DNA of 7,672 nucleotides from Lachnoclostridium sp. UBA1434 (GTDB taxonomy: Bacteria; Bacillota; Clostridia; Lachnospirales; Lachnospiraceae), in the NCBI GenBank assembly GCA_002329645.1, contig DCTS01000046.1, positions 1-7,672 of the forward strand, read 5' to 3'. A program made the position numbers and the translations under genes. This document shows positions 1 to 6,577 of this stretch, one piece after another; positions within the stretch are counted from its first letter, which is position 1, and every line of letters starts with the position of its first letter. The notes under the pieces are model-generated. The model was not told the DNA's origin. It saw only the letters and a list, made by a program, of their open reading frames with translations, and did no database searches.

Positions 1-22
1 TCCTTTCAAGTAAGGTATTAAA

Positions 23-712
23 CTATCTTTCGTCATATTCTTTCAGGAGAATGTTGTTTTCCAGGTGAATATGCTGATGCAGATCCTTTTCAATTCCTTC
101 CAGCAGTTCATAAGCCTTTGCGAATGTGGGACATGCATCCGCAGGGATTTTATAATCCTTTGTAATCCTTCTTAATTCACTTAATATTTCGCCTGCAGCT
201 TCATGTTCGCCAATGATATCCTTTGCAAGGCTTATCCTTATCTCATCAGGTGTATCCTCATCTGTCAAAGCCGGGAAAAGCATTGTCTCCTCTTTAAGAA
301 GGTGCTGTTCCAGATCGGTCTTCAAGGTACCGAAGAGCTTGTATACCTTATAAAGCTCCGGGTGGTTTGCTCCGTGTGCCCTGAGCGTTACAGCAAGGAT
401 TTCTGCCGTTTCCGGAAGCGCCTGCCTGAGATATCCGTGATGAATATCTTCAATGTATGTTGACAATTCTCCGGCTTCCATCCCTGTAAAGTCAGACCTG
501 CCCGAATATCTTTCCTTTCTCCTGTCTATCGCATCATTCAGCCTGCCTGTTATTTCTTCTTCACTGACAGCCTGTGCGGTTATTACATCATATAGCCTGC
601 GGTTGCCTCCGCAGCAATAATCAATGCCATATTCGTCAAATATTTTTGATGCCTCGGGAAGTTGTGCCGCCACCTCTCCTATTGTAATGCTTTTATCCAG
701 AATATTTATCAT
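23..712 (-). CDS. RIC/ScdA/YtfE-family di-iron protein for iron-sulfur cluster repair
   Basis: This 229-aa cytoplasmic protein belongs to the family that restores Fe-S clusters damaged by nitric oxide or oxidants, and its length is close to that of ScdA and YtfE (about 220-224 aa). Residues 1-60 form the ScdA_N (DUF542) domain with its DYCCGG signature (C33, C34). Residues 85-225 form a hemerythrin-like four-helix bundle. Candidate di-iron ligands are H92, H137 with E141 (HLLKE), H170 (GEHE) and H214 with E218 (HIHLE). The 45-residue H92-H137 step and both H-x3-E pairs match YtfE spacing. The ATG at 712 follows GGAAAGG (721-727) by 8 nt; the ATG at 720 is out of frame. It has its own FNR-type promoter and lies downstream of a Crp/Fnr gene, which fits a stress-repair role. 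The stop is TAG at 23-25. The last bases before the window edge read AAAGGA on this strand, possibly a ribosome site for a further gene. Family assignment is secure; the stress signal is inferred. Confidence 0.95.
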   Translation of the reverse strand: MINILDKSITIGEVAAQLPEASKIFDEYGIDYCCGGNRRLYDVITAQAVSEEEITGRLNDAIDRRKERYSGRSDFTGMEAGELSTYIEDIHHGYLRQALPETAEILAVTLRAHGANHPELYKVYKLFGTLKTDLEQHLLKEETMLFPALTDEDTPDEIRISLAKDIIGEHEAAGEILSELRRITKDYKIPADACPTFAKAYELLEGIEKDLHQHIHLENNILLKEYDER

Positions 713-776
713 GTTATCATCCTTTCCATAAATAAATTAAGCGATACAGGGTATCTTCGTCCCAGGTTCCGGACTT

Positions 777-818
777 ATTATATCCTTAATCGCTTGTTCA
801 TTCCGTGATTACAATCAA
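777..818 (-). promoter_or_regulatory. Predicted class II FNR/Crp-type promoter of the RIC gene
   Basis: On the minus strand, 818-805 reads TTGATTGTAATCAC. It matches the FNR consensus TTGAT-N4-ATCAA at 9 of 10 defined positions and contains the perfect inverted repeat TGATT-GT-AATCA. Downstream, 782-777 is a perfect TATAAT. Setting that hexamer at -12 to -7 places +1 at 770 and the palindrome centre (811.5) at -41.5, the usual site for FNR or CRP class II activation. The sequence 17 bp above the -10 is CGGAAT, a poor -35, as expected for an activator-dependent promoter. The 5' leader would be about 58 nt. A second TATAAT lies at 845-840; if used, it would place the palindrome at about +15 to +28, where binding would block transcription. 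The site is read from sequence; the binding protein is inferred to be the adjacent Crp/Fnr regulator. Confidence 0.72.
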
Positions 819-909
819 ATTATTAAACTTTCAACGATAATTATAACTAAAAAGAAGCTGCATCGTAATTCTTCATAAGAGCATCTGACTAAGTTACACA
901 GCAGTTCTG

Positions 910-1635
910 CTATATATTTTTTATGTTCCCTGAAAGCTCAAGGAGTGCGTCATAATCCAGTATCAGAATCCTCTTGTTATTGATGGAACGGATAATATTG
1001 TCGTCCTCAAGCTGGCTAAGCTTCCTGCTTAAGGTTTCCCTTGCCACTCCAAGATAATTGGCTATTCCCTCCCTGCTTAAGGGTAATTGTATTGCTATCC
1101 CCTCCGGTTCCTTCCTTCCGTATTTTGAGGCAAATTCCAGCAGGGTTTCGGCTATCCTGCTGTCCACATTTCGAACGCCAATGCTTTGCATGACGTTTTC
1201 CAGCCTTGACAGCCTGTTTCCAAGCTCATCTATAATCTTAACCGCTATACTCGGGTACTTGTATAAAAGTGTCTGAAACTCATCCCTGGACAGATGACAG
1301 GTCTTTAGTGTCTCCAAAGCCTCCACCGTATAGCTTGAAAAATGCTTGCGAAACAGGTTGTGCTCCCCGAAGAAATCTCCTTCCCTGAAAACATATAATA
1401 TCTGTTCCCTGCCGTCCGGTGTGTTCTTATAGGCCTTGGCGCTTCCTTCATGAATGATTATTATGGAATCGATACTGTCGCCTTCCAGGCAGAGTATTTC
1501 TCCCTTGCTAAAAATATGATGGCTGATCATATCAGATATTTTAATCAACTCTTCCTCGTTCAGTGAGGACATAATAGGCACCTTATGGATGCAAAGCCTT
1601 TCATGGCAATGGCCGCAATGGCAACCGGTCTTCAT
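910..1635 (-). CDS. Crp/Fnr-family regulator with FNR-like cysteine cluster
   Basis: This 241-aa protein has a cyclic-nucleotide-binding-type sensor fold (about 22-140), a dimerisation helix (about 130-155) and a C-terminal winged helix-turn-helix (about 160-232). The N-terminus carries C5, C7, C10 and C15. The run C7-x2-C10-x4-C15-I closely resembles C20-x2-C23-x5-C29-I of E. coli FNR. C113 (KTCHLSRDEF) aligns with FNR C122 (MVCEIPFETL), so an O2- or NO-sensitive 4Fe-4S cluster is plausible, although one spacing is a residue short. The recognition helix has R199-E200-T-L-S203-R204; the E-x-x-S-R pattern is that of FNR, which reads TTGAT half-sites. The ATG at 1635 follows AAGGAGG by 8 nt. 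It starts 25 nt after the repeat-protein gene with no terminator between, so co-transcription is likely. Its probable target is the RIC promoter downstream. No convincing terminator follows the gene. Family is certain; ligand and regulon are inferred. Confidence 0.93.
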   Translation of the reverse strand: MKTGCHCGHCHERLCIHKVPIMSSLNEEELIKISDMISHHIFSKGEILCLEGDSIDSIIIIHEGSAKAYKNTPDGREQILYVFREGDFFGEHNLFRKHFSSYTVEALETLKTCHLSRDEFQTLLYKYPSIAVKIIDELGNRLSRLENVMQSIGVRNVDSRIAETLLEFASKYGRKEPEGIAIQLPLSREGIANYLGVARETLSRKLSQLEDDNIIRSINNKRILILDYDALLELSGNIKNI

Positions 1636-1660
1636 GGCACAGCCTCCTTCCTAGTATCCT

Positions 1661-4279
1661 TTATCTGCCTTTAAGCTTAACGGCATCATCTGTCTCAATC
1701 GTCTTTAGCTTTTTATTGGAATAAACATTCAGCACTTTTAATTTATTTCTTTTACAGTATAGTCTAATCAGCTTCCTGTTCATGCTTATATTAAGCTCCT
1801 TAAGTATATTGCCTGCACAGTTTAAGCTGGTAAGCTCTCCTGCACCCGACAGCTTTAGCTCCGATATATAATTATTCTCGCATGAAAGCTTCTCAAGTAA
1901 AGGATTTGCCGATACATCCAGATATCTGATACTGTTATTGCTGCAATCAAGCTCCTTAAGCTTGTTAAAGCGGCTTATATCCAGCTTATTTATTCTGCAG
2001 CTGTCGCATATAAGCACTTCAAGCCCGCTAAGGCTGCTGATATCAATTCTTCTCATATCCGTTCCAGTTAATATAAGCCTGTTCAGCAGCTTATTGGCAG
2101 AAAGGTCAATGGCGTCAAACCTGCAATGTTCACATTCCAATACCCTTAGGCTTTTATTATTCGTCAAATCCAGATCCTTAAAGGTACTGCCTGATATATA
2201 AAGCTCCTTTAGCATAGTACAGCCGCTGATATTAAACTCCGAAAAGGCGCAGCCATTTGTCCGGATTATCTCAAGCCTTGTATTCTTGCTTAAGTCCAGG
2301 ACATTTACAGCACTGAAAGATATATCAATACTTCTGAGCCTCTTAAAATGGCTAATACCTTCCATGGATATGGTATTTCGTATGATATTGCTATCGTCGG
2401 CATTCTCATTCTCAATATGATTATAGTAAATGGATAAAACCTTGTCTGTTTCCTCGGAAGACAGCATACCATCCTTATTTAAGTCAAATCGCTTTACATA
2501 TGTCCTGAAATACTTGTCCGGGAAGTTTTTTTTCGATATTGTTATACTCACACCATTATGTGCCTGATCTGTATTATCAGAATTCTCGGGAAAATCATCA
2601 GGATATTCCGGTAAAGAATTCGTATCTTCATATAAATCGTCAAGATTTATATCAGAAGCATCTTCGTTATCTTCAATACCATGAGCTTCGTCCTGATAGG
2701 CTTCCGGTTTATATTGCCGCCATTCATCCCCGTCATAGCCTTCTGCTCCTTCCTTGTAATAAGCTTTCATATTCATCCGGCCGACAGTATCTATAAAATC
2801 ATATGTAAGCGCATTGCTTCCAATATCAGGAGCATCCCCCATGAAGTAGATCTCCTTAAGACCCGTGTTATAAAATGCATGGGTTCCGATGTACTTAACC
2901 GTATCCGGAATCCGCATTTCAGTAATTTTCTTGTCCTCAAAGGCTCCTCCTGCTATGGAGACCGTTCCTTCTGGTATGACAGGCTTAGAGCTGCCTCCGT
3001 TGTACTTAAGAAGTATGCTGCCATTAATCATGACAAATTCACCGCCGGAATTCTGCTCAAGCCAGGGAGTACCTTTGAATACATCGTTATCAAGCTGAAC
3101 AAGCTGAGTGCCAAAGCTTACCTTGTTAAGGTCTTCGCAATCCTTAAATGCAGCTTCGCCGATACGATTCAGGGAATCAGGCAGCACAATCTCCTTAAGG
3201 GCCGTCAGTTCAAATGCATACTTTCCGATGGCCTCAAGCCCATCAGGCAGCTCAACCGTCACAAGCTTTCTACAGTAGTGGAATGCATAATCTCCTATAT
3301 ATTTAACCTTTTCCGGGATGACCGCCCTGGTTATTTCTGCATTTTTGAAGGCATTATCTGCGATTAGAATAATATCGGCGGGAATTTCGGGAATTTCGTC
3401 GCTGCCGTTATATGCCAATAATATAGTATCGTTTATCGTGATAAAATCATCATTCTTCCTTTGCTCATACCAGGCGGTACCATCAAAAGCCCTCCAACCA
3501 ACATATGATAAATTATCATGAAATTCAATCTTCGATAAATCCTTGCAGAAGGCAAATGCCATATTTTCAATATGGGTTATCGATGCAGGAAGGCTTACTT
3601 TATTAAGTGCGGTATTACGGAAGGCACCCGTCGGTATTACATTAAGCTCCCCGGGCAATCTTATTTCCTTTAACCTGCTGCAAAAGGCAAATGCAAGCTC
3701 TCCTATGCTTACAATACTATCGGGAAGATAAACCTCCTCCAGCGCCGTACCGTATAGAGCACTGTCTCCGATTATCTCAAGGCCTTCAGGAAGCTTAATA
3801 TCTGAAAGACTTTCGCAGCCATAAAACATTCGATCCGAAAATTCCCTCAGATGCACCGGTAAACTCACCTTTTTAAGCTTTTTAAGGCCGATAAAGGCTT
3901 CACTGCCGATATATGTTACCGAGTCGGGGATTATAATTTCCTCAACAGTTTCCTTTATATAGTTTAATGGCCCGCGCCAGTCGCCGGGTGATGTATCATC
4001 CAGTGCAACAACCTTATATCCGTCGATAACTGAAGGAATTACAAGCTTCTTAATATCCCACGGACCCTCATAATATATAATTCTTGCACATGTCCCATCC
4101 CCGGAGATATAGTAGCTGTATAAGCCGTCTTTATCCGTATGGACTTTCTCGTCCCATATTATACCTTCTGTGTCATTACTAACAGTACTGTCGATTTCGG
4201 ATGCAAATATCACCTGTGCCGGTGCTATGATTAGGAGCAATAATGCAAATGCTGCCGTTTTTATTATGTACTTTCCCAT
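1661..4279 (-). CDS. Secreted BspA-like leucine-rich-repeat protein with EF-hand-like loop and a second LRR array
   Basis: The function is unknown; it is probably a secreted binding or adhesion protein. I chose the ATG at 4279 (872 aa) because GGAG at 4289-4292 precedes it by 9 nt. The in-frame ATG at 4288 directly abuts that GGAG, and the TTG at 4294 overlaps it. Numbered from 4279, residues 1-26 are a signal peptide (MGKYIIK, a hydrophobic core, probable cleavage after VIFA). Residues 112-492 hold LRR_5/BspA-type repeats of 22-23 residues (pattern LP-x-x-[LIV]-x-x-I-G-x-x-AF). Residues 526-572 are an acidic linker with 18 Asp/Glu and no Lys/Arg. Residues 599-610 form an EF-hand-like loop (D-x-N-x-DG-x-L-x3-E). 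Residues 648-857 are ten exact 21-residue repeats of a different LRR class. I see no LPXTG motif, surface-layer homology domain, lipobox or C-terminal membrane segment, so attachment is unexplained. The gene looks more AT-rich than the ATPase genes. It probably shares a transcript with the Crp/Fnr gene. Confidence 0.9.
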   Translation of the reverse strand: MGKYIIKTAAFALLLLIIAPAQVIFASEIDSTVSNDTEGIIWDEKVHTDKDGLYSYYISGDGTCARIIYYEGPWDIKKLVIPSVIDGYKVVALDDTSPGDWRGPLNYIKETVEEIIIPDSVTYIGSEAFIGLKKLKKVSLPVHLREFSDRMFYGCESLSDIKLPEGLEIIGDSALYGTALEEVYLPDSIVSIGELAFAFCSRLKEIRLPGELNVIPTGAFRNTALNKVSLPASITHIENMAFAFCKDLSKIEFHDNLSYVGWRAFDGTAWYEQRKNDDFITINDTILLAYNGSDEIPEIPADIILIADNAFKNAEITRAVIPEKVKYIGDYAFHYCRKLVTVELPDGLEAIGKYAFELTALKEIVLPDSLNRIGEAAFKDCEDLNKVSFGTQLVQLDNDVFKGTPWLEQNSGGEFVMINGSILLKYNGGSSKPVIPEGTVSIAGGAFEDKKITEMRIPDTVKYIGTHAFYNTGLKEIYFMGDAPDIGSNALTYDFIDTVGRMNMKAYYKEGAEGYDGDEWRQYKPEAYQDEAHGIEDNEDASDINLDDLYEDTNSLPEYPDDFPENSDNTDQAHNGVSITISKKNFPDKYFRTYVKRFDLNKDGMLSSEETDKVLSIYYNHIENENADDSNIIRNTISMEGISHFKRLRSIDISFSAVNVLDLSKNTRLEIIRTNGCAFSEFNISGCTMLKELYISGSTFKDLDLTNNKSLRVLECEHCRFDAIDLSANKLLNRLILTGTDMRRIDISSLSGLEVLICDSCRINKLDISRFNKLKELDCSNNSIRYLDVSANPLLEKLSCENNYISELKLSGAGELTSLNCAGNILKELNISMNRKLIRLYCKRNKLKVLNVYSNKKLKTIETDDAVKLKGR

Positions 4280-4288
4280 TTTATCCAT

Positions 4289-4292
4289 CTCC
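4289..4292 (-). promoter_or_regulatory. Ribosome binding site that decides the start of the LRR protein
   Basis: GGAG on the minus strand lies 9 nt before the ATG at 4279 (spacer ATGGATAAA). The in-frame ATG at 4288 touches it with no spacer and the in-frame TTG at 4294 includes part of it, so both upstream starts are poorly placed. Starting at 4279 also gives a cleaner signal peptide. Confidence 0.6.
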
Positions 4293-4318
4293 AAATATAA
4301 AATTCAGTGCACTCTACT

Positions 4319-4346
4319 ATTATAGCATAACACTCCATATAAACAA
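4319..4346 (-). promoter_or_regulatory. Promoter with perfect extended -10 for the LRR-Crp/Fnr unit
   Basis: Minus-strand 4327-4319 reads TGCTATAAT, a consensus extended -10 (TGnTATAAT). TTGTTT at 4346-4341 is a partial -35 with a 16-bp spacer. The predicted transcription start is near 4312, giving a leader of about 33 nt to the ATG at 4279. This suits a sigma-A promoter that may not need an activator. No FNR-type palindrome is seen around it. It probably drives the repeat-protein gene and the Crp/Fnr gene behind it. Confidence 0.65.
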
Positions 4347-4437
4347 ACCAATGGTATTGCTGCCAAACATTTATCTGATTAATTAATATAAAGCAACTCC
4401 ATTCCCTGTAAGAAATCACTAAAGTAAGTAATACTGT

Positions 4438-4478
4438 AAAAGAGCGCGTTGTATCCTAACTAAGATACAACACGCCCT
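4438..4478 (-). terminator. Intrinsic terminator of the V/A-type ATPase operon
   Basis: Arms 4464-4478 and 4441-4455 pair around an 8-nt loop (4456-4463). As minus-strand RNA all 15 positions pair, two of them as G-U wobbles. On the plus strand those two would be C-A or A-C mismatches, so the hairpin is built for minus-strand transcripts. A short U run (CUCUUUU) follows. It lies 37 nt after the D-subunit stop and separates the ATPase operon from the LRR promoter. Confidence 0.85.
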
Positions 4479-4514
4479 ATATGATTATTAACATTCATCT
4501 TTAACCCTGTATTT

Positions 4515-5189
4515 CTATTCAAATCCTTCCAGATACTTCTGTTTATAGTGATGGGCCTGCTCAAGCATCATGTCCTTCACCTTCATAAGGCGTATCTGGG
4601 TGCTTCGCTCGTTCTCATCCAGCTTCATAACAATGTATTTGATCTTTGCCTTCATATCGGGTATCATGACATGCTCGAGGGCATTAACACGCCTTCTGGT
4701 CTTTTCTATCTCGGCAGCAAGAAGCTGGCATGATTTTTCCACCTCTGCAAGGCGAAGCATATCAGGCAGAGCGTCCTGAAGGGACTTAATAACATCGTCC
4801 AGGTCGCTTGAGGTAAATGCAAAGCCATAGGGGTAGATATCATTGACGTCCGGAGTCTTGGTCCTGTATTCAAATTCAGGTATATCCACACTCATAACAT
4901 TCCTGTTGCGGACATCCAGATATATCTCCTGTCTTGGCGCCATAAGGGCTGCATTGGTTACCTCGTCGGGCATGGAGGACCTTGCTAATAGCAGGTTTTT
5001 GTTGGCAGCATTAATTGCAGCCTCCACCCTTTCGCGAAGAGCCTTGTTTTCACGCACCATTTCAAGGAACTGGCGCATTAACTCGTCTCTTTTATCCTTA
5101 AGGAGCTTGTGGCCCCTTGTGGCGGTGGCAAGCTTCCTCTTAAGCCTTGTCAGCTCCATTCGGGTTGGATTTACTTGTGTGTTAGCCAA
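4515..5189 (-). CDS. atpD: V/A-type ATPase subunit D (central rotor shaft)
   Basis: This 224-aa subunit forms the coiled-coil shaft inside the A3B3 hexamer and transmits rotation between the catalytic head and the membrane ring. The family N-terminus is plain (NPTRMELTRLK, residues 7-17), followed by a long N-terminal helix to about residue 70. A shorter middle region (about 85-125) leads to a C-terminal helix containing the conserved RRVNALEHVMIPDM segment (about 166-179). Both long helices are rich in charged residues, as expected for an antiparallel coiled coil. The start is TTG at 5189: AAGGGGG at 5197-5203 sits 7 nt upstream, and the next Met is inside the conserved NPTRMEL motif, so it cannot be the start. 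The gene lies 14 nt after subunit B and is the last before the terminator. In this operon type the symbol means subunit D, not F1 beta (ntpD in Enterococcus nomenclature). Confidence 0.96.
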   Translation of the reverse strand: MANTQVNPTRMELTRLKRKLATATRGHKLLKDKRDELMRQFLEMVRENKALRERVEAAINAANKNLLLARSSMPDEVTNAALMAPRQEIYLDVRNRNVMSVDIPEFEYRTKTPDVNDIYPYGFAFTSSDLDDVIKSLQDALPDMLRLAEVEKSCQLLAAEIEKTRRRVNALEHVMIPDMKAKIKYIVMKLDENERSTQIRLMKVKDMMLEQAHHYKQKYLEGFE

Positions 5190-5196
5190 TCTTATG

Positions 5197-5203
5197 CCCC
5201 CTT
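5197..5203 (-). promoter_or_regulatory. Ribosome binding site for the TTG start of subunit D
   Basis: AAGGGGG matches the AAGGAGG consensus at 6 of 7 positions and ends 7 nt before the TTG at 5189. No in-frame ATG or GTG lies between the B stop and this TTG, and the next in-frame ATG would remove the conserved N-terminus. The site therefore supports the unusual start codon. Confidence 0.7.
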
Positions 5204-6577
5204 TTACTGCTTGCCGTAATACTCATCCAGCAGCTCGTCCTTAATTCTCTTAAGCTCGGTCCTCGGAAGTATCGAAAGCAGTTTCCAGCCAAGATTTAAG
5301 GTTTCCTCGATATCCCTGTTGGTATCATAGCCCTGTGAAACATACTCCCTTTCAAATGCATCCGAGAATTTGGCATACAGCTTGTCAATATCGGTCAGCG
5401 CAGCTTCACCAAGAACCACCATAAGCTCCTTGGCTTCCTTGCCCCTTGCATAAGCCGCAAATATCTGGTTCATGGTATTGGCATGATCCTTCCTGGTCTT
5501 GCCCTCACCGATGCCCTTATCCTTAAGACGGGACAGGGACGGAAGTACGTCGATAGGCGGCTTTATGCCCTGACGGTGCAGCTCTCTGCTGAGTATTATC
5601 TGACCCTCGGTGATGTAGCCTGTCAGGTCGGGTATCGGATGAGTCTTGTCATCCTCAGGCATGGACAATATGGGAATCAGCGTTATGCTTCCGACCTTTC
5701 CCTTCTTTCGTCCTGCACGCTCATAAAGCGATGCCAGGTCTGTATACATGTAGCCCGGATATCCTCTTCTTCCGGGAACCTCCTTGCGGGCAGCCGAAAC
5801 CTCACGGAGTGAATCTGCATAGTTCGTGATATCCGTAAGGATTACAAGCACATGCATATCCTTGTCAAAAGCCAGATATTCGGCAGCGGTAAGGGCCATT
5901 CTGGGCGTTGAAATTCTCTCGATTGCCGGATCGTTGGCCAGATTTATAAACATGACGCTTCTGTCAATAGCGCCTGTTTCCTTAAAGCTTTCAGTAAAGA
6001 AATTAGATTCCTCGAAGGTAATACCCATTGCTGCAAATACAACGGCAAAAGGCTCAGATGTTCCCAGAACCTTGGCCTGTCTGGCTATCTGTGCCGCCAG
6101 CTCCGCATGGGGAAGTCCGCTTGCCGAGAAAATGGGAAGCTTCTGTCCTCTTACAAGGGTGTTCAGGCCGTCAATAGCCGATACGCCCGTCTGAATGAAC
6201 TCCTGGGGGTAATTCCTTGCTGCGGGGTTCATGGGCAGCCCTGCAATGTCGAGTCTTTTTTCCGGCAGGATTTCGGGACCGCCGTCAATGGGACGTCCCA
6301 GGCCATCGAACACCCTGCCCAGCATATCCTCCGATACGGGAAGCTCCATGCTGCGGCCCAGGAAACGCACCTTGCTGTTGGAAAGGTTTATTCCCGCCGA
6401 GCTTTCAAAAAGCTGCACCAAAGCATTGCCGCCGTCTATTTCAAGCACGCGGCAGCGCCTTTTTTCACCGCTTGCAAGCTCTATTTCCCCTAGCTCGTCA
6501 AATGCTACATTCTCAACCCCCTGCACAAGCATCAGAGGGCCCGCAACCTCCTGAATTGTTCTGTATTCCTTTGGCAT
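5204..6577 (-). CDS. atpB: V/A-type ATPase subunit B (non-catalytic nucleotide-binding subunit)
   Basis: This complete 457-aa subunit alternates with A in the A3B3 head. Residues 1-75 are the N-terminal beta-barrel, 76-360 the RecA-like nucleotide-binding core and 361-457 the C-terminal helical domain. The P-loop position reads SASGLPH (151-157) and lacks the Walker A GKT, as is normal for B. R350 in PSLSRLKDKG corresponds to the arginine finger that completes the catalytic site of the neighbouring A subunit. Other family hallmarks are the MGITFEESNFF segment (184-194), YERAGR (285-290) and PDLTGYITEGQI (316-327). Its ATG shares one base with the A stop (TAATG), and AAGGAGG at 6585-6591 lies 7 nt upstream, so translation is probably coupled. 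The name follows A/V-type ATPase usage (ntpB in Enterococcus), not F-type ATPase usage. I see no defects. Confidence 0.97.
   Translation of the reverse strand: MPKEYRTIQEVAGPLMLVQGVENVAFDELGEIELASGEKRRCRVLEIDGGNALVQLFESSAGINLSNSKVRFLGRSMELPVSEDMLGRVFDGLGRPIDGGPEILPEKRLDIAGLPMNPAARNYPQEFIQTGVSAIDGLNTLVRGQKLPIFSASGLPHAELAAQIARQAKVLGTSEPFAVVFAAMGITFEESNFFTESFKETGAIDRSVMFINLANDPAIERISTPRMALTAAEYLAFDKDMHVLVILTDITNYADSLREVSAARKEVPGRRGYPGYMYTDLASLYERAGRKKGKVGSITLIPILSMPEDDKTHPIPDLTGYITEGQIILSRELHRQGIKPPIDVLPSLSRLKDKGIGEGKTRKDHANTMNQIFAAYARGKEAKELMVVLGEAALTDIDKLYAKFSDAFEREYVSQGYDTNRDIEETLNLGWKLLSILPRTELKRIKDELLDEYYGKQ

Noticed and set aside
849..878. Weak hairpin (AAGAA/TTCTT) before T5 on the minus strand, as terminator of the Crp/Fnr gene
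   Set aside because: Only five mostly A-T pairs around a 12-nt loop; too unstable to call, so read-through into the RIC gene remains possible.
898..911. AGCAG-TT-CTGCT palindrome next to a T run at the end of the Crp/Fnr gene, as a terminator
   Set aside because: The T run lies on the plus strand, so it would serve a plus-strand transcript for which there is no gene; the 2-nt loop is also too tight.
2681..3367. Plus-strand open frame of 228 codons
   Set aside because: It lies wholly antisense to the LRR gene, whose protein shows regular conserved repeats; its own translation shows no recognisable domain or repeat, so it is a shadow of the real gene.
4280..4294. LRR protein starting at TTG 4294 or ATG 4288
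   Set aside because: Both overlap or touch the only good ribosome site (GGAG at 4289-4292), whereas ATG 4279 is well spaced and begins a standard signal peptide. This is a judgement, not proof.
4349..4359. CAAT-GGT-ATTG inverted repeat centred near -42 of the LRR promoter
   Set aside because: Four-base arms are expected by chance about once in 250 positions, and it does not match FNR or CRP consensus.
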